Origin: Flavobacterium sp. ENC
Lineage (GTDB): Bacteria; Bacteroidota; Bacteroidia; Flavobacteriales; Flavobacteriaceae
NCBI RefSeq assembly: GCF_020991415.1
Contig: NZ_JAJMOY010000008.1
Coordinates: 100,844 to 164,843, forward strand
Length of the DNA stretch: 64,000 nt
Reading direction: 5' to 3'
Shown: positions 8,420-17,639 of the stretch, piece by piece
How the letters are laid out: each line of letters opens with the position of its first letter
Numbering within the stretch: the stretch's first letter is position 1
The notes under the pieces: model-generated
The model's database searches: none
The model's input: the letters and a program-made list of their open reading frames with translations, nothing else
Told to the model about the DNA's origin: nothing
Translations under genes and position numbers: made by a program

Positions 8420-10786
8420 ATGAAAAACACAGTTCAAGTTGGATTTTGGGAAAAAATAGCCCGAATCATACTTAAAAACAGAATAACAATTCTGATTGTC
8501 CTTGCTGCCTTAACCATATTCCTTGCTTTCCAATGGAAAAACCTTGCTATGACTTATACCGAAGCCAATTTGCTTCCTAAAGATCATATTGCAAATAAAG
8601 ACTATCAAAAGTTTTTAGATAAGTTTGGTGAAGAAGGGAATCTTGTTGTGATTGGTTTTAAGGATCCGAACTTTTTTACACCAAAAAATTACGCTGCCTG
8701 GAATGAACTGATGACCGGTTTAAAAAATTCAAAAGAAGTTGATCTGGTCGTTTCATTAAATGATTTAAAGAAATTAGAAAAAGATACGGTTAATGAAAAA
8801 TTCGTTCTGTCGCCTTTTATTAATCAGAGTAAAACGCACGATCCGGCTTATTTAAAAAGCGTTCAGTACGACCTGTTTCACAATCTGCCTTTTTACGAAG
8901 GATTATTGTTTAACAAAGAAAGCGGCAGTGTGCGCTCTGCAGTTTACATCAACAAAGCATTGGTAAACACTGCGGAAAGAAAGACTTTTATCCTTGAAAA
9001 TTTAGTTCCGAAAATCGATAAATTCGAAAAAACCACCGGAGTTGATCTTCGTGTTTCCGGAATGCCCTACATCAGAACGATCAATGCCGATAATATGAAA
9101 GGCGAAATTGGGCTTTTTATCGGAGCGGCTTTGTTTACGGTTTCTTTGATTTTCTTTTTCTTTTTCCGTTCCTTCAGAGCAACATTTATTTCGATTTGTA
9201 TCTTAATAGTTGGGGTGATCTGGTCGTTCGGGACTTTAGGATTGTTTCATTATAAAATCACGGTTTTAACGGCTATTATTCCGCCATTGATTATTGTAAT
9301 CGGAATTACGAACTGTATTTTCCTGATCAATAAGTATCAGCAGGAAATCAAATTGCACAGTAATCAGGCAAAAGCGCTGCAGCGTATTATTTCTAAAATT
9401 GGTGTTTCGACTTTAATGACGAATTTAACAACTGCCATTGGTTTTGCAACTTTTATGATCACGGGTAATGATTTGCTTTTTGAATTTGGTCTGGTGACTT
9501 CTATCAATGTGATTTCGGTTTATTTACTGACCCTTTTGATTGTGCCGATTGTATACAGTTTTATGTCAATGCCAAATGAAAAACATTTATATCATTTGAC
9601 CAAAACCTACATTTCGACCTTGCTTGACTTTGTTGAAAATGTGGTAAAAAACAAAAGAAAAGTTATTTATACGATTTACGGATTACTTTTGGTTTTCAGT
9701 GTTATTGGGGTTTCCCAAATGAAAGTTTCCGGGAGTCTGATTGGTGAAATGCCAAAAAGCGCTTCGTTTTTTAAAGATATTTTATTCTACGAAAAAGAAT
9801 TCAACGGCGTTATGCCGCTCGAAATAATGATCGACACCAAACACAAAAAAGGGGTGATGAAATTATCGACGATGCGCAAAATGGATGAGCTGCAAAACAC
9901 TATTGCCTCCATGCCGGAATTATCAAAACCGGTTTCTGTAGTGAATCTGGTTAAATATTCGAAACAGGCTTTTTATAACGGAAATCCGGAATATTACCAA
10001 TTACCGACTTCGCAGGAACAGACTTTTATTTTATCGTATGCTAAAAATGCGACTAAAAACAGTAAGGACAATTTAATGAAAAGCTATGTGGATTCGACAG
10101 GACAATACGCCCGAATCACGACTTTCATGAGAGATATTGGTACGGATGAAATGGCGAAAGTGGAGAAAAAACTGCACGCAAAAATCGATGAAATTTTCCC
10201 TTCCGACCGTTATGAAGTTACCGTTACCGGAAAAGCTCTGGTGTTCCAGAAAGGAACCTCGTATCTGGTAGACAACTTAATCGAATCGTTGATTTTTGCC
10301 ATTTTGGTCATTGCAGCTTTGATGTTGTATTTATTCCGTTCGTTTAAAATGGTTTTTGCTTCGGTTATTACGAATGTTTTACCGCTTTGTATTACTTCGG
10401 GATTAATGGGTTATTTCGGAATTCCGTTGAAACCATCTACAATTTTGGTCTTTAGTATTGCGTTTGGAATTTCGGTTGATAATGCGATTCAGTTTATGGC
10501 GAAATACAAGCATGATCTATTGCAGAACAACGGAAAAGTCAAGAAATCTGTTTTCAGTGCTTTAAGAGAAACCGGAATCAGTACTTTTTATACTTCGGTA
10601 GTTTTGATATTGGGTTTTGCTACTTTTACGCTTTCCAGCTTCAGCGGCACCATTGCCCTTGGAGGATTAATTTCCTGTACTTTGGCATTTGCGATGTTTG
10701 CAAATCTATTGGTTTTACCGGCTTTGGTTTTGACTTTTGAGAAGAAGAAAGCTAAAAAAGAGGATTTGGAAAATTTGGAGGGGTAA
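8420..10786 (+). CDS. MMPL/RND-superfamily transporter
   Basis: 788 residues with the duplicated RND layout: one N-terminal helix (about 20-37), a periplasmic loop, a bundle of membrane segments (about 230-385), a second lone helix (about 415-435), another periplasmic loop, and a final bundle (about 630-775). Each bundle has sterol-sensing-like sequence. This short form fits MMPL/Patched-like exporters rather than AcrB-type pumps, which are about 1000 residues. No membrane-fusion or TolC-like gene is adjacent, so it probably moves lipid or hydrophobic cargo within the envelope; the substrate is unknown. It has its own promoter. Confidence 0.85.
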   Translation: MKNTVQVGFWEKIARIILKNRITILIVLAALTIFLAFQWKNLAMTYTEANLLPKDHIANKDYQKFLDKFGEEGNLVVIGFKDPNFFTPKNYAAWNELMTGLKNSKEVDLVVSLNDLKKLEKDTVNEKFVLSPFINQSKTHDPAYLKSVQYDLFHNLPFYEGLLFNKESGSVRSAVYINKALVNTAERKTFILENLVPKIDKFEKTTGVDLRVSGMPYIRTINADNMKGEIGLFIGAALFTVSLIFFFFFRSFRATFISICILIVGVIWSFGTLGLFHYKITVLTAIIPPLIIVIGITNCIFLINKYQQEIKLHSNQAKALQRIISKIGVSTLMTNLTTAIGFATFMITGNDLLFEFGLVTSINVISVYLLTLLIVPIVYSFMSMPNEKHLYHLTKTYISTLLDFVENVVKNKRKVIYTIYGLLLVFSVIGVSQMKVSGSLIGEMPKSASFFKDILFYEKEFNGVMPLEIMIDTKHKKGVMKLSTMRKMDELQNTIASMPELSKPVSVVNLVKYSKQAFYNGNPEYYQLPTSQEQTFILSYAKNATKNSKDNLMKSYVDSTGQYARITTFMRDIGTDEMAKVEKKLHAKIDEIFPSDRYEVTVTGKALVFQKGTSYLVDNLIESLIFAILVIAALMLYLFRSFKMVFASVITNVLPLCITSGLMGYFGIPLKPSTILVFSIAFGISVDNAIQFMAKYKHDLLQNNGKVKKSVFSALRETGISTFYTSVVLILGFATFTLSSFSGTIALGGLISCTLAFAMFANLLVLPALVLTFEKKKAKKEDLENLEG

Positions 10787-10833
10787 TGTTTTTTTTGCCA
10801 CGAATTGCACGAATGAGCACGAATTTAAAAGTA

Positions 10834-11370
10834 ATGGGAGAAATCGAAATCTACTCGAGTAAGAAAAAATCGTTCTTATTATTAATTGGTTCTTTTCTAT
10901 TTGTTGTCGGAGGAATATGGATGTTCATGAATGCTGAAAATTTGACTGGTTTTCGAACAAGAAGTCCAATTTTAGTAAAAGGTATTGGAATTATTTCTGT
11001 TTTATTTTTTGGTGTAGGTTTTTATCTTTCAATCAAACAATTAGTAAAAAACAAACTTTTTCTAATTATTGATAAAAGTGGAATTAATGTTAGCCCTAAT
11101 AAGAATCCATCAAATTTGATAAAATGGAACAATATTGAAGGATTTTCGGAACTAAAAATACAAAACCAAAAAATGGTACTTATTAATGTAAATAATCCTG
11201 ATTATTGGATTGAAAATGAAAAAAATCAAATTAGAAAAAAAATAATCCAATTTAATTTTAATAATTATGGTTCGCCATTCTTGCTTTCTGCAATTTCGAT
11301 GCAAATAAATCATGAGCAGCTTGTGAAATTGTTAAATGAAAGTGCCGATCGATATAAAAATTTGACTTAA
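10834..11370 (+). CDS. STM3941-family membrane protein
   Basis: 178 residues from the ATG at 10834. The opening EIEIYSSKKKSFLLLIGS, two membrane segments (about 12-32 and 47-68) and a soluble part with INVSPNKNPSNLIKWNNIEGF fit the STM3941 family, whose function is unknown. The frame is open back to 10786, where an ATG overlaps the preceding stop, but that 16-residue extension is encoded by a dispersed gccacgaattgcacgaa element and is probably untranslated. The base composition is more AT-rich than that of the transporter gene before it, which may mark a separate origin. Confidence 0.7.
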   Translation: MGEIEIYSSKKKSFLLLIGSFLFVVGGIWMFMNAENLTGFRTRSPILVKGIGIISVLFFGVGFYLSIKQLVKNKLFLIIDKSGINVSPNKNPSNLIKWNNIEGFSELKIQNQKMVLINVNNPDYWIENEKNQIRKKIIQFNFNNYGSPFLLSAISMQINHEQLVKLLNESADRYKNLT

Positions 11371-11386
11371 GAATTCACATATAGTT

Positions 11387-11470
11387 TGTCATTTCGACGA
11401 AGGAGAAATCACACTGGTGCATCCACGATCGTTGCTCTCGGAATGTGATTTCTCCTTCGTCGAAATGACA
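11387..11470. repeat. Perfect 27-bp inverted repeat
   Basis: Left arm 11387-11413 pairs perfectly with right arm 11444-11470 across a 30-base spacer. The arm contains catttcgacgaaggagaa. It could act as a terminator for the STM3941-like gene, but the lack of a T run and the perfect arms suggest a mobile palindromic element. Confidence 0.85.
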
Positions 11471-11490
11471 CAACAGAGCTCTATGAAAAC

Positions 11491-11577
11491 CAGAGCCCTA
11501 GCCCCGATAGCAGCGGTATCCTTTTTCTGGCTCCTTTAGACAGAAAAAGATACAAGCGTATAGCGGGAAATAGCTTC
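11491..11577. repeat. Imperfect hairpin element upstream of asnS
   Basis: The segment starts cagagccctagccccgatag and folds on itself. The word ctttttctg at 11521-11529 pairs with cagaaaaag at 11541-11549, and flanking bases (ccccgatagcagcgg against tatagcggg) continue the pairing with mismatches. I recall very similar sequence between many genes in Flavobacterium genomes. It is not coding. Confidence 0.65.
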
Positions 11578-11597
11578 TAATTTTAATTTTTATCGTT

Positions 11598-11605
11598 TAT
11601 ATTTG
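11598..11605 (+). promoter_or_regulatory. -7 element of the asnS promoter
   Basis: TATATTTG matches TAnnTTTG exactly and is followed by GC. It lies 44 bases before the ATG at 11650, so the leader is about 38 bases. Confidence 0.6.
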
Positions 11606-11649
11606 CAGTATTACACAACAAATAATTTAATTTCAACCTTATATATAAA

Positions 11650-13095
11650 ATGAAACACACAAAAGTTAAAGACTTATTAAACAGTACTACTACGCTTCAG
11701 GAAGTTAATGCAAAAGGATGGGTGAGAACTTTTAGAAATAATCAGTTCATCGCGCTAAACGACGGTTCTACCATTAATAATATACAATGTGTTGTTGATT
11801 TTGAAAATACAGCGGAAGAAACTTTAAAGAGAATCACAACCGGAGCTGCCGTTTCTGTCATTGGAACTTTGGTAGAAAGCAAAGGCGCTGGTCAGAAATA
11901 TGAAATTCAGGTTCAAAAACTGGAAATTTTAGGAGATTCGGATGCGGAGAAATTCCCAATGCAGCCTAAAAAACATTCCCTTGAGTTTTTACGTGAGAAT
12001 GCACATTTACGTGTGCGTACGAATGCTTTTGGTGCGATTATGCGTGTGCGTTCGGTATTGTCATTTGCGGTGCACAAGTATTTCCAGGAAGAAGGTTTCG
12101 TATATGTAAATACGCCAATCATTACCGGTTCTGATGCGGAAGGTGCAGGAGAAATGTTTAAAGTGACCGCTTTACCATTTGACAACACGCCAAGAACAGA
12201 AGACGGAAAAGTAAATTATAAAGAAGATTTCTTCGGAAAAGAAACAAACCTGACCGTTTCAGGACAGTTGGAAGGGGAAACTTTCGCTATGGCTTTGGGA
12301 CAGATTTATACATTTGGACCAACTTTCAGAGCAGAGAATTCAAACACTTCCCGCCACTTGGCAGAGTTCTGGATGATCGAGCCGGAAGTGGCGTTCAATG
12401 ATCTGGATGACAATATGGATCTGGCTGAAGATTTTATTCAGTACGTAATCAAATATGCTTTGGACAATTGCGGTGATGATTTGAAATTTCTGGAGGGAAG
12501 ACTTTTAGAAGAAGAAAAATCAAAACCACAGGCTGACAGAAGCGAAATGCCATTGCTGGAAAAACTGAACTTTGTTCTGGAGAACAACTTCAAACGCGTT
12601 TCTTATACGGAAGCTATTGACATTTTGAGAGAGTCCACTCCAAACAAAAAGAAAAAATTCAACTATATTATTAACGAATGGGGCGCTGATTTACAATCAG
12701 AACACGAACGTTTCCTGGTTGAGAAGCACTTTAAATGTCCTGTAATTTTATACGATTACCCGGCCAACATCAAAGCGTTTTATATGCGTTTGAACGACAA
12801 CACTGAACCCGGAAGAGAAACAGTTCGTGCGATGGATATCCTTTTCCCGGGAATTGGAGAAATCGTAGGTGGTTCTGAAAGAGAAGAGCGTTACGATGTT
12901 TTAATTGAAAAAATGAAAGCCCTGGAAATTGACGAAGAAGAATTATCCTGGTATTTAGACACCAGAAGATTCGGATCGGCAACCCACGCAGGTTTCGGAC
13001 TTGGATTTGAGCGTCTGGTATTGTTTGTAACAGGAATGACAAACATCAGAGACGTAATTCCTTTCCCGAGAACTCCGGGGAATGCAGAGTTTTAA
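11650..13095 (+). CDS. asnS: Asparaginyl-tRNA synthetase
   Basis: 481 residues, a class IIb synthetase charging tRNA-Asn in the cytoplasm. N-terminal OB-fold anticodon-binding domain at about 15-105 (AKGWVRTFRNNQFIALNDG). Catalytic core motifs are visible: motif 2 FGPTFRAENSNTSRHLAEFWM and motif 3 HAGFGLGFERLVLFVTGM near the end. The sequence PGIGEIVGGSEREERYDVL and the final RDVIPFPRTPGNAEF are typical of AsnRS rather than AspRS or LysRS. It has its own promoter and sits just upstream of rpoN. Confidence 0.97.
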   Translation: MKHTKVKDLLNSTTTLQEVNAKGWVRTFRNNQFIALNDGSTINNIQCVVDFENTAEETLKRITTGAAVSVIGTLVESKGAGQKYEIQVQKLEILGDSDAEKFPMQPKKHSLEFLRENAHLRVRTNAFGAIMRVRSVLSFAVHKYFQEEGFVYVNTPIITGSDAEGAGEMFKVTALPFDNTPRTEDGKVNYKEDFFGKETNLTVSGQLEGETFAMALGQIYTFGPTFRAENSNTSRHLAEFWMIEPEVAFNDLDDNMDLAEDFIQYVIKYALDNCGDDLKFLEGRLLEEEKSKPQADRSEMPLLEKLNFVLENNFKRVSYTEAIDILRESTPNKKKKFNYIINEWGADLQSEHERFLVEKHFKCPVILYDYPANIKAFYMRLNDNTEPGRETVRAMDILFPGIGEIVGGSEREERYDVLIEKMKALEIDEEELSWYLDTRRFGSATHAGFGLGFERLVLFVTGMTNIRDVIPFPRTPGNAEF

Positions 13096-13120
13096 AAAAA
13101 AGTTATAAAATTTGTTTCAG

Positions 13121-13176
13121 GTTTCAAGTTTCAGGTTGTTGGACGTTCAGCAAATCTGAAACCTGAAACTTGAAAC
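13121..13176. repeat. 17-bp palindrome between asnS and rpoN
   Basis: 13121-13137 pairs perfectly with 13160-13176 across a 22-base loop. A short T run follows the right arm, so it may act as an asnS terminator, but the word ttcaggtttcaagtttcagg is itself a repeat and resembles the other dispersed palindromes here. Confidence 0.6.
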
Positions 13177-13191
13177 TTTTAACAAATATCA

Positions 13192-14652
13192 ATGCTAAAG
13201 CAATTTTTAAATTTAAAATTATCCCAAAAATTATCTCCACAGCAAATTCAGCTGATGAAGTTAATTCAATTGCCTACGCAAGCTTTTGAACAACGTTTAT
13301 TAGAAGAAATGAACGAAAATCCGGCCTTAGAAGCAGGAAAAGAAGACGAATACGAAGCCGATGAATTTGCAAATGAAGAATACGATGATTATGACGATGC
13401 AGAATCGGACAGAATTGAAGCAGACGACATTAATATAGATGAATACCTAAGCGACGACGATACTCCTGATTATAAAACGCAGGTTAACAATTACGGGGAC
13501 GAAGAAGAACGCGAAACGCCATTTGCTTCTCCGATCAGTTTTCATCAGGATTTAATCAATCAGCTGAATACTTTTATTCTGAATGATGAAGAGCGCGAAA
13601 TCGCTGAATTCTTAGTAGGAAGTATCGATGATATGGGATATATCCGCAGAAGTGTGGCCGATATTGTAGATGATATGGCTTTTACGCAGGGCATCTACAC
13701 CGATGAAGCAATGGTTGAAAAAATGCTGCATGTGATTCACGAGCTGGAGCCTTCGGGAGTCGGGGCACGTGATTTACAGGAATGTTTATTGCTGCAGCTA
13801 AAGCACAAAACACCAAGCGAATATGTGGATTTGGCGATTGACATTATCGAAAATCAGTTTGATGCTTTCACCAAAAAACATTACGATAAATTATTACAGA
13901 AATACAGTGTTTCCAACGAACAGCTTAAAAAAGCAATTCACGAAATCGAAAGGCTAAATCCGAAACCGGGAGGATCTTACACCGGAAACAATAAAGTTAC
14001 AGAGAATGTTGTTCCGGATTTTGCGATCCGGATTACAGATGGTGAGCTGGAACTGACCTTAAACGGAAGAAATGCCCCTTCCCTGCACGTTTCTAAGGAT
14101 TATCAGGAAATGATGCAGACATATAAAGATTCCCGCGATAAATCGACTGCCCAAAAAGATGCCGTTCAGTTTATCAAACAAAAACTGGATTCTGCCAAAT
14201 GGTTTATCGACGCGATAAGACAGCGTCAGGAAACGCTTTTTGTCACCATGAATGCGATTATGCATTATCAGGAAGAATATTTCCTGGACGGCGACGAAAC
14301 GAAGCTAAAACCAATGATACTAAAAGATATTGCCGATATGGTTGGACTGGATATTTCGACGATTTCCCGTGTGGCCAACAGCAAGTTTGTAGAAACACCC
14401 TACGGAACAAAACTAATCAAGGAATTCTTCTCCGAAGCCATGAAGAATGATCAGGGCGAAGATGTTTCGACTTTAGAGATCAAAAAAATACTTCAGAATA
14501 CAATTGAAGAAGAAGATAAAAAGAAACCACTTCCGGACGATCAGCTGGCTGATATCCTAAAAGAAAAAGGGTATCCGATTGCCAGAAGAACAATCGCCAA
14601 ATACCGCGAACAGCTTGACATTCCGGTAGCAAGGATGAGGAAAAAGATTTAG
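13192..14652 (+). CDS. rpoN: RNA polymerase sigma-54 factor
   Basis: 486 residues. Region I starts LNLKLSQKLSPQQIQLMKLIQLP, the Gln/Leu-rich activator-contact segment. Region II (about 55-110) is strongly acidic. The core-binding region follows (about 115-310), then the DNA-binding region with a helix-turn-helix (DIADMVGLDISTISRVAN) and the RpoN box ARRTIAKYRE at residues 464-473. It directs polymerase to -24/-12 promoters and needs AAA+ activators, none of which are encoded in this window. Confidence 0.97.
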   Translation: MLKQFLNLKLSQKLSPQQIQLMKLIQLPTQAFEQRLLEEMNENPALEAGKEDEYEADEFANEEYDDYDDAESDRIEADDINIDEYLSDDDTPDYKTQVNNYGDEEERETPFASPISFHQDLINQLNTFILNDEEREIAEFLVGSIDDMGYIRRSVADIVDDMAFTQGIYTDEAMVEKMLHVIHELEPSGVGARDLQECLLLQLKHKTPSEYVDLAIDIIENQFDAFTKKHYDKLLQKYSVSNEQLKKAIHEIERLNPKPGGSYTGNNKVTENVVPDFAIRITDGELELTLNGRNAPSLHVSKDYQEMMQTYKDSRDKSTAQKDAVQFIKQKLDSAKWFIDAIRQRQETLFVTMNAIMHYQEEYFLDGDETKLKPMILKDIADMVGLDISTISRVANSKFVETPYGTKLIKEFFSEAMKNDQGEDVSTLEIKKILQNTIEEEDKKKPLPDDQLADILKEKGYPIARRTIAKYREQLDIPVARMRKKI

Positions 14653-14677
14653 ATCTCTCTCTTTTAACTTTTACAGC

Positions 14678-15169
14678 AAACCCGACAGGTTTTAAAACCT
14701 GTCGGGTTTTGTTTTATTATTCAAAGTCTAAAAAAACTACCAATGCTGTTCGGCTGAGCGGAGCCGAAGCCTTTTTCTGGTAACCGAACCTTCGACTTCG
14801 CTCAGGTGACAGTAGTTTTCAAAAACAACAAACCCGACAGGTTTTGGGAACCTGTCGGGTTTTGTTTTACTATTCAAAGTCTAAAAAAATCACTATTGCT
14901 GTCCGGCTGAGCGAAGTCGAAGCCTTTTTCTGGTAACCGAACCTTCGACTTCGCTCAGGGCGACAGTAGTTTTCAAAAATAACAAACCCGACAGGTTTTA
15001 AAACCTGTCGGGTTTTGTTTTACTATTCAAAGTCTAAAAAAAACATTATTGCTGTCCGGCTGAGCGGAGTCGAAGCCTTTTTCTGGTAACCGAACCTTCG
15101 ACTTCGCTCAGGGTGATAGTAGTTTTCAAAAATAACAAACCCGACAGGTTTTGGGAACCTGTCGGGTTT
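14678..15169. repeat. Tandem array of three ~153-bp compound palindromic units
   Basis: The 542-bp gap after rpoN is filled by a tandem array and has no ORF. Hairpin A (arms aacccgacaggttt / aaacctgtcgggtt) occurs four times, at 14678-14709, 14830-14862, 14984-15014 and 15137-15169, spaced 152-154 bp. Its loop alternates between ttaa-like and tggga-like. Between each pair lies hairpin B (ctgagcggagtcgaagcc against ccttcgacttcgctcag) with the spacer tttttctggtaaccgaa. The first hairpin A may serve as the rpoN terminator. Confidence 0.9.
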
Positions 15170-15194
15170 ACTATTTTAACTGATAAATATTTGA

Positions 15195-15632
15195 TTACTT
15201 ATACTGATCCGGTGCTATTGTAATTTTAAACAGAAAGACTTTATTTTTATCACTGTAACTGTAAAACAAGGCGAAATCGTTGTCCCTAAAAGCCTGAAGA
15301 CCGGGATTTGCTTTTGCGGTACTCACCAGACTCTTTTCAATTTCTTTTTGTATCACACTTATATCTGCCGTTTTCTTTTCTACGTGCAGTAAGGTTAAAT
15401 TATACTGGGCCGCTTTCTTTTCCGGTAAACTTACACTGTCCAGGCGAATACCTTTCTGAATTAGTAAAGGACAATTTTTATTGTACTTCGTTACCAGTTC
15501 CGTTATTTCACTATTTAAAGCATCAGTACTCTGATAGAAATAAAACTGAGCCACAACCACTAAAATCACTGCAATTCCGATTGCAACTAATAACCGTATA
15601 TTCTGTTTTCTTTTATTTTCTTTTTCCTGCAT
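15195..15632 (-). CDS. Membrane-anchored hypothetical protein
   Basis: 145 residues, not recognised as a named family. A basic N-terminus (QEKENKRKQNIR) precedes one membrane segment at about 13-31. The remaining ~110 residues should lie outside the inner membrane. They are mixed helix and strand, with VEKKTADISVIQKEIEKSL and a C-terminal strand VFLFKITIAPDQ. It lies 45 bp downstream of tdk on the same strand, so it may be cotranscribed with it, though no functional link is evident. Confidence 0.6.
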   Translation of the reverse strand: MQEKENKRKQNIRLLVAIGIAVILVVVAQFYFYQSTDALNSEITELVTKYNKNCPLLIQKGIRLDSVSLPEKKAAQYNLTLLHVEKKTADISVIQKEIEKSLVSTAKANPGLQAFRDNDFALFYSYSDKNKVFLFKITIAPDQYK

Positions 15633-15677
15633 TTTTTATTTTAGCTTAAATATTATTTATAAAATCAGGAGACAAAT

Positions 15678-16268
15678 CTATTTTTCCTGATTTTTTTTCA
15701 TGGCATTGTAATACGCTGCACGGCTAAGCGGCTCATATTCTTCTGTTTCTCCCAGCATAACCAATTTATCGTTATCGGTTTTTCTGAAACTGTAATTGGC
15801 TAAGTTTCCGGTTCTGGTGCAAACCGCATGAACTTTGGTCACATATTCGGCAGTTGCCATAAGTGCCGGCATCGGGCCAAAGGGGTTTCCTTTAAAATCC
15901 ATATCCAGTCCCGCGACAATTACCCGAATTCCCTGATTGGCCAAATCGTTACAAACGGTAACAATTTCATCATCAAAAAACTGTGCTTCATCAATCCCAA
16001 TTACATCGCAGCCTTGTGCCAAAATAGCAATATTGGCAGCGGCAGGCACCGGAGTGGAGCGAATTTCGTTGGCATCGTGAGATACCACCATTTCGTCATG
16101 ATAGCGGGTATCAATAGCGGGTTTAAAAATTTCGACTTTTTGTTTGGCAAATTGAGCGCGTTTTAATCTGCGGATTAACTCCTCGGTTTTACCCGAAAAC
16201 ATTGATCCACAAATAACTTCAATCCAACCAAACTGTTCTTTGTGATTTACTGTATTTTCGAGAAACAT
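15678..16268 (-). CDS. tdk: Thymidine kinase (type II)
   Basis: 196 residues from the ATG at 16268. It phosphorylates thymidine to dTMP in the salvage pathway. Walker A GSMFSGKT at 21-28 and the Walker B/lid region DEAQFF at 93-98 are intact. The usual structural zinc site of four cysteines is mostly gone: only C150 of the first pair remains (CTRT in place of CxxC), and the C-terminal pair is replaced by LSRAAY. The frame is open upstream to 16457, but that 63-residue extension has no family similarity and is rejected. Confidence 0.93.
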   Translation of the reverse strand: MFLENTVNHKEQFGWIEVICGSMFSGKTEELIRRLKRAQFAKQKVEIFKPAIDTRYHDEMVVSHDANEIRSTPVPAAANIAILAQGCDVIGIDEAQFFDDEIVTVCNDLANQGIRVIVAGLDMDFKGNPFGPMPALMATAEYVTKVHAVCTRTGNLANYSFRKTDNDKLVMLGETEEYEPLSRAAYYNAMKKNQEK

Positions 16269-16512
16269 TTTGTATTTTTCTACCTTTAAAAATGAATAGT
16301 TTTTATTACTTTGTACTGGTAATAAATTAACGTAAAAATTTGATGTTTTACATTTTTTCAAAAGTAGAAAAATTTTATCGAAATCGAAGATTCGCCAACC
16401 GTTATTAACAGAAATAAAAATAATAACAGGCAAATTTCCTTTAGAAATTAAAGACATTCAAAAAAATTACAAAATATCCTAAAGTACCGTATTCACTATA
16501 ATTTCAACAGTT

Positions 16513-17517
16513 ATGAAAAAAAAATTGGAAGCCGATTTAATCAGCATTGCACATCGAATTTTAAAATTAAAAAATAAATCCGATATCAATCAATTGTATC
16601 TTGAAACACAGAAATTATATGAGAAACTGGCCGTTTTGAAATTTGTGGATGAAAATTTTGACACTTTAAAACCAACAATTGGCCGCAGTGAAATCGAATC
16701 CACGATAGAAACTGTTTTCGAAAAAGAAGAAACAACTATTCCGGCTACAATTACAGCGGAAGAAGAAATCCCTGCTCCGGTTGCAGAAACGGCAACTGAA
16801 ACAACACCGGAACCTGAGGTTATTGAAGAAACAAAAGAAGAAATAGTTGCAGAAACCGCCGAAGAAATACTTCCGGAACCAGTTGTCGAAACTGTGGAAG
16901 AATCTGTTGAAGAACCTGCCGCAGCAATCGAAGAACCGGTTACCGAAGATGAAAAAAAACCTGAAACAACTGAAGAGCTTTCTTTTAGAACGGTAAACGA
17001 TTTAAAACCAATTCCAGATTTCAAACCCTCGTTTGAATTGGAAACAGAAGAAAAAATAGAAGAAGAACCGAAAGCTGAAGCTCCTGCCAAATCAGATGCG
17101 GTTCACATTTCGTTTGAAGATATACTGGGTGTTAATTACGCTGATGCCCAATTTGTAAAAGTAGACAGTTTTGAAAATGTTACCTCTACTCCGCCTACGG
17201 CAACAAACGAATTTAAGGAAGCCGAAGTAAAAACGGCCATTCTGGAAGCTTCAAAACCGAAAGCAGTTCCCTTAAACGAAAAACTGGGAAAAGGTTTTCA
17301 TATCGATTTGAATGACAGGATCGCCTTTACCAAAAACCTTTTCGGAAACAGTACCGAAGATTACAGCCGCGTTTTAAATCAGTTACTGACTTTTGATTCT
17401 TACCATGAAGCTATTGATTTTATAGACAATATGGTAAAACCGGATTACAACAATTGGGAAGGAAAAGACGATTATGCACAACGTTTTCTGGAAATCGTAG
17501 AAAAGAAATTCTCATAA
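16513..17517 (+). CDS. Acidic Glu/Pro-rich hypothetical protein with conserved ends
   Basis: 334 residues, cytoplasmic (no signal peptide or membrane segment). The first ~55 residues are helical (SIAHRILKLKNKSDINQLY, LYEKLAVL). About residues 65-190 are low-complexity Glu/Pro/Thr/Val sequence with repeated EETxxE and EEPxxE words, probably unstructured. The last ~80 residues are a compact domain (FHIDLNDRIAFTKNLF, then LLTFDSYHEAIDFI and NWEGKDDYAQRFLEIV). This arrangement is familiar from Bacteroidetes hypothetical proteins, but I know of no function. It is divergent from tdk across a 244-bp gap in which I see no other gene. Confidence 0.7.
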   Translation: MKKKLEADLISIAHRILKLKNKSDINQLYLETQKLYEKLAVLKFVDENFDTLKPTIGRSEIESTIETVFEKEETTIPATITAEEEIPAPVAETATETTPEPEVIEETKEEIVAETAEEILPEPVVETVEESVEEPAAAIEEPVTEDEKKPETTEELSFRTVNDLKPIPDFKPSFELETEEKIEEEPKAEAPAKSDAVHISFEDILGVNYADAQFVKVDSFENVTSTPPTATNEFKEAEVKTAILEASKPKAVPLNEKLGKGFHIDLNDRIAFTKNLFGNSTEDYSRVLNQLLTFDSYHEAIDFIDNMVKPDYNNWEGKDDYAQRFLEIVEKKFS

Positions 17518-17639
17518 AAGTAAAACACAGATCACTTCATTTGTTCGCTGTCGCCCGGTCACGAATTTATTCGTTTGAACTTTTCCAAAACAGCTGCAAT
17601 CTGTGAATTTGTGAAATTCGTTTTATAATATAAAAAACT

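Noticed and set aside
14678..15169. Possible CRISPR array after rpoN
   Set aside because: The repeated units are about 153 bp and internally palindromic, the sequence between hairpins is itself repeated, and no cas genes are present.
16269..16457. N-terminal extension of thymidine kinase
   Set aside because: The extra 63 residues have no similarity to the family. The start at 16268 puts Walker A at the usual distance from the N-terminus.
16590..17090. 166-residue Ser-rich minus-strand ORF
   Set aside because: It is the reverse of the Glu/Pro/Thr-rich repeats of the plus-strand gene; low complexity produces an open opposite frame.
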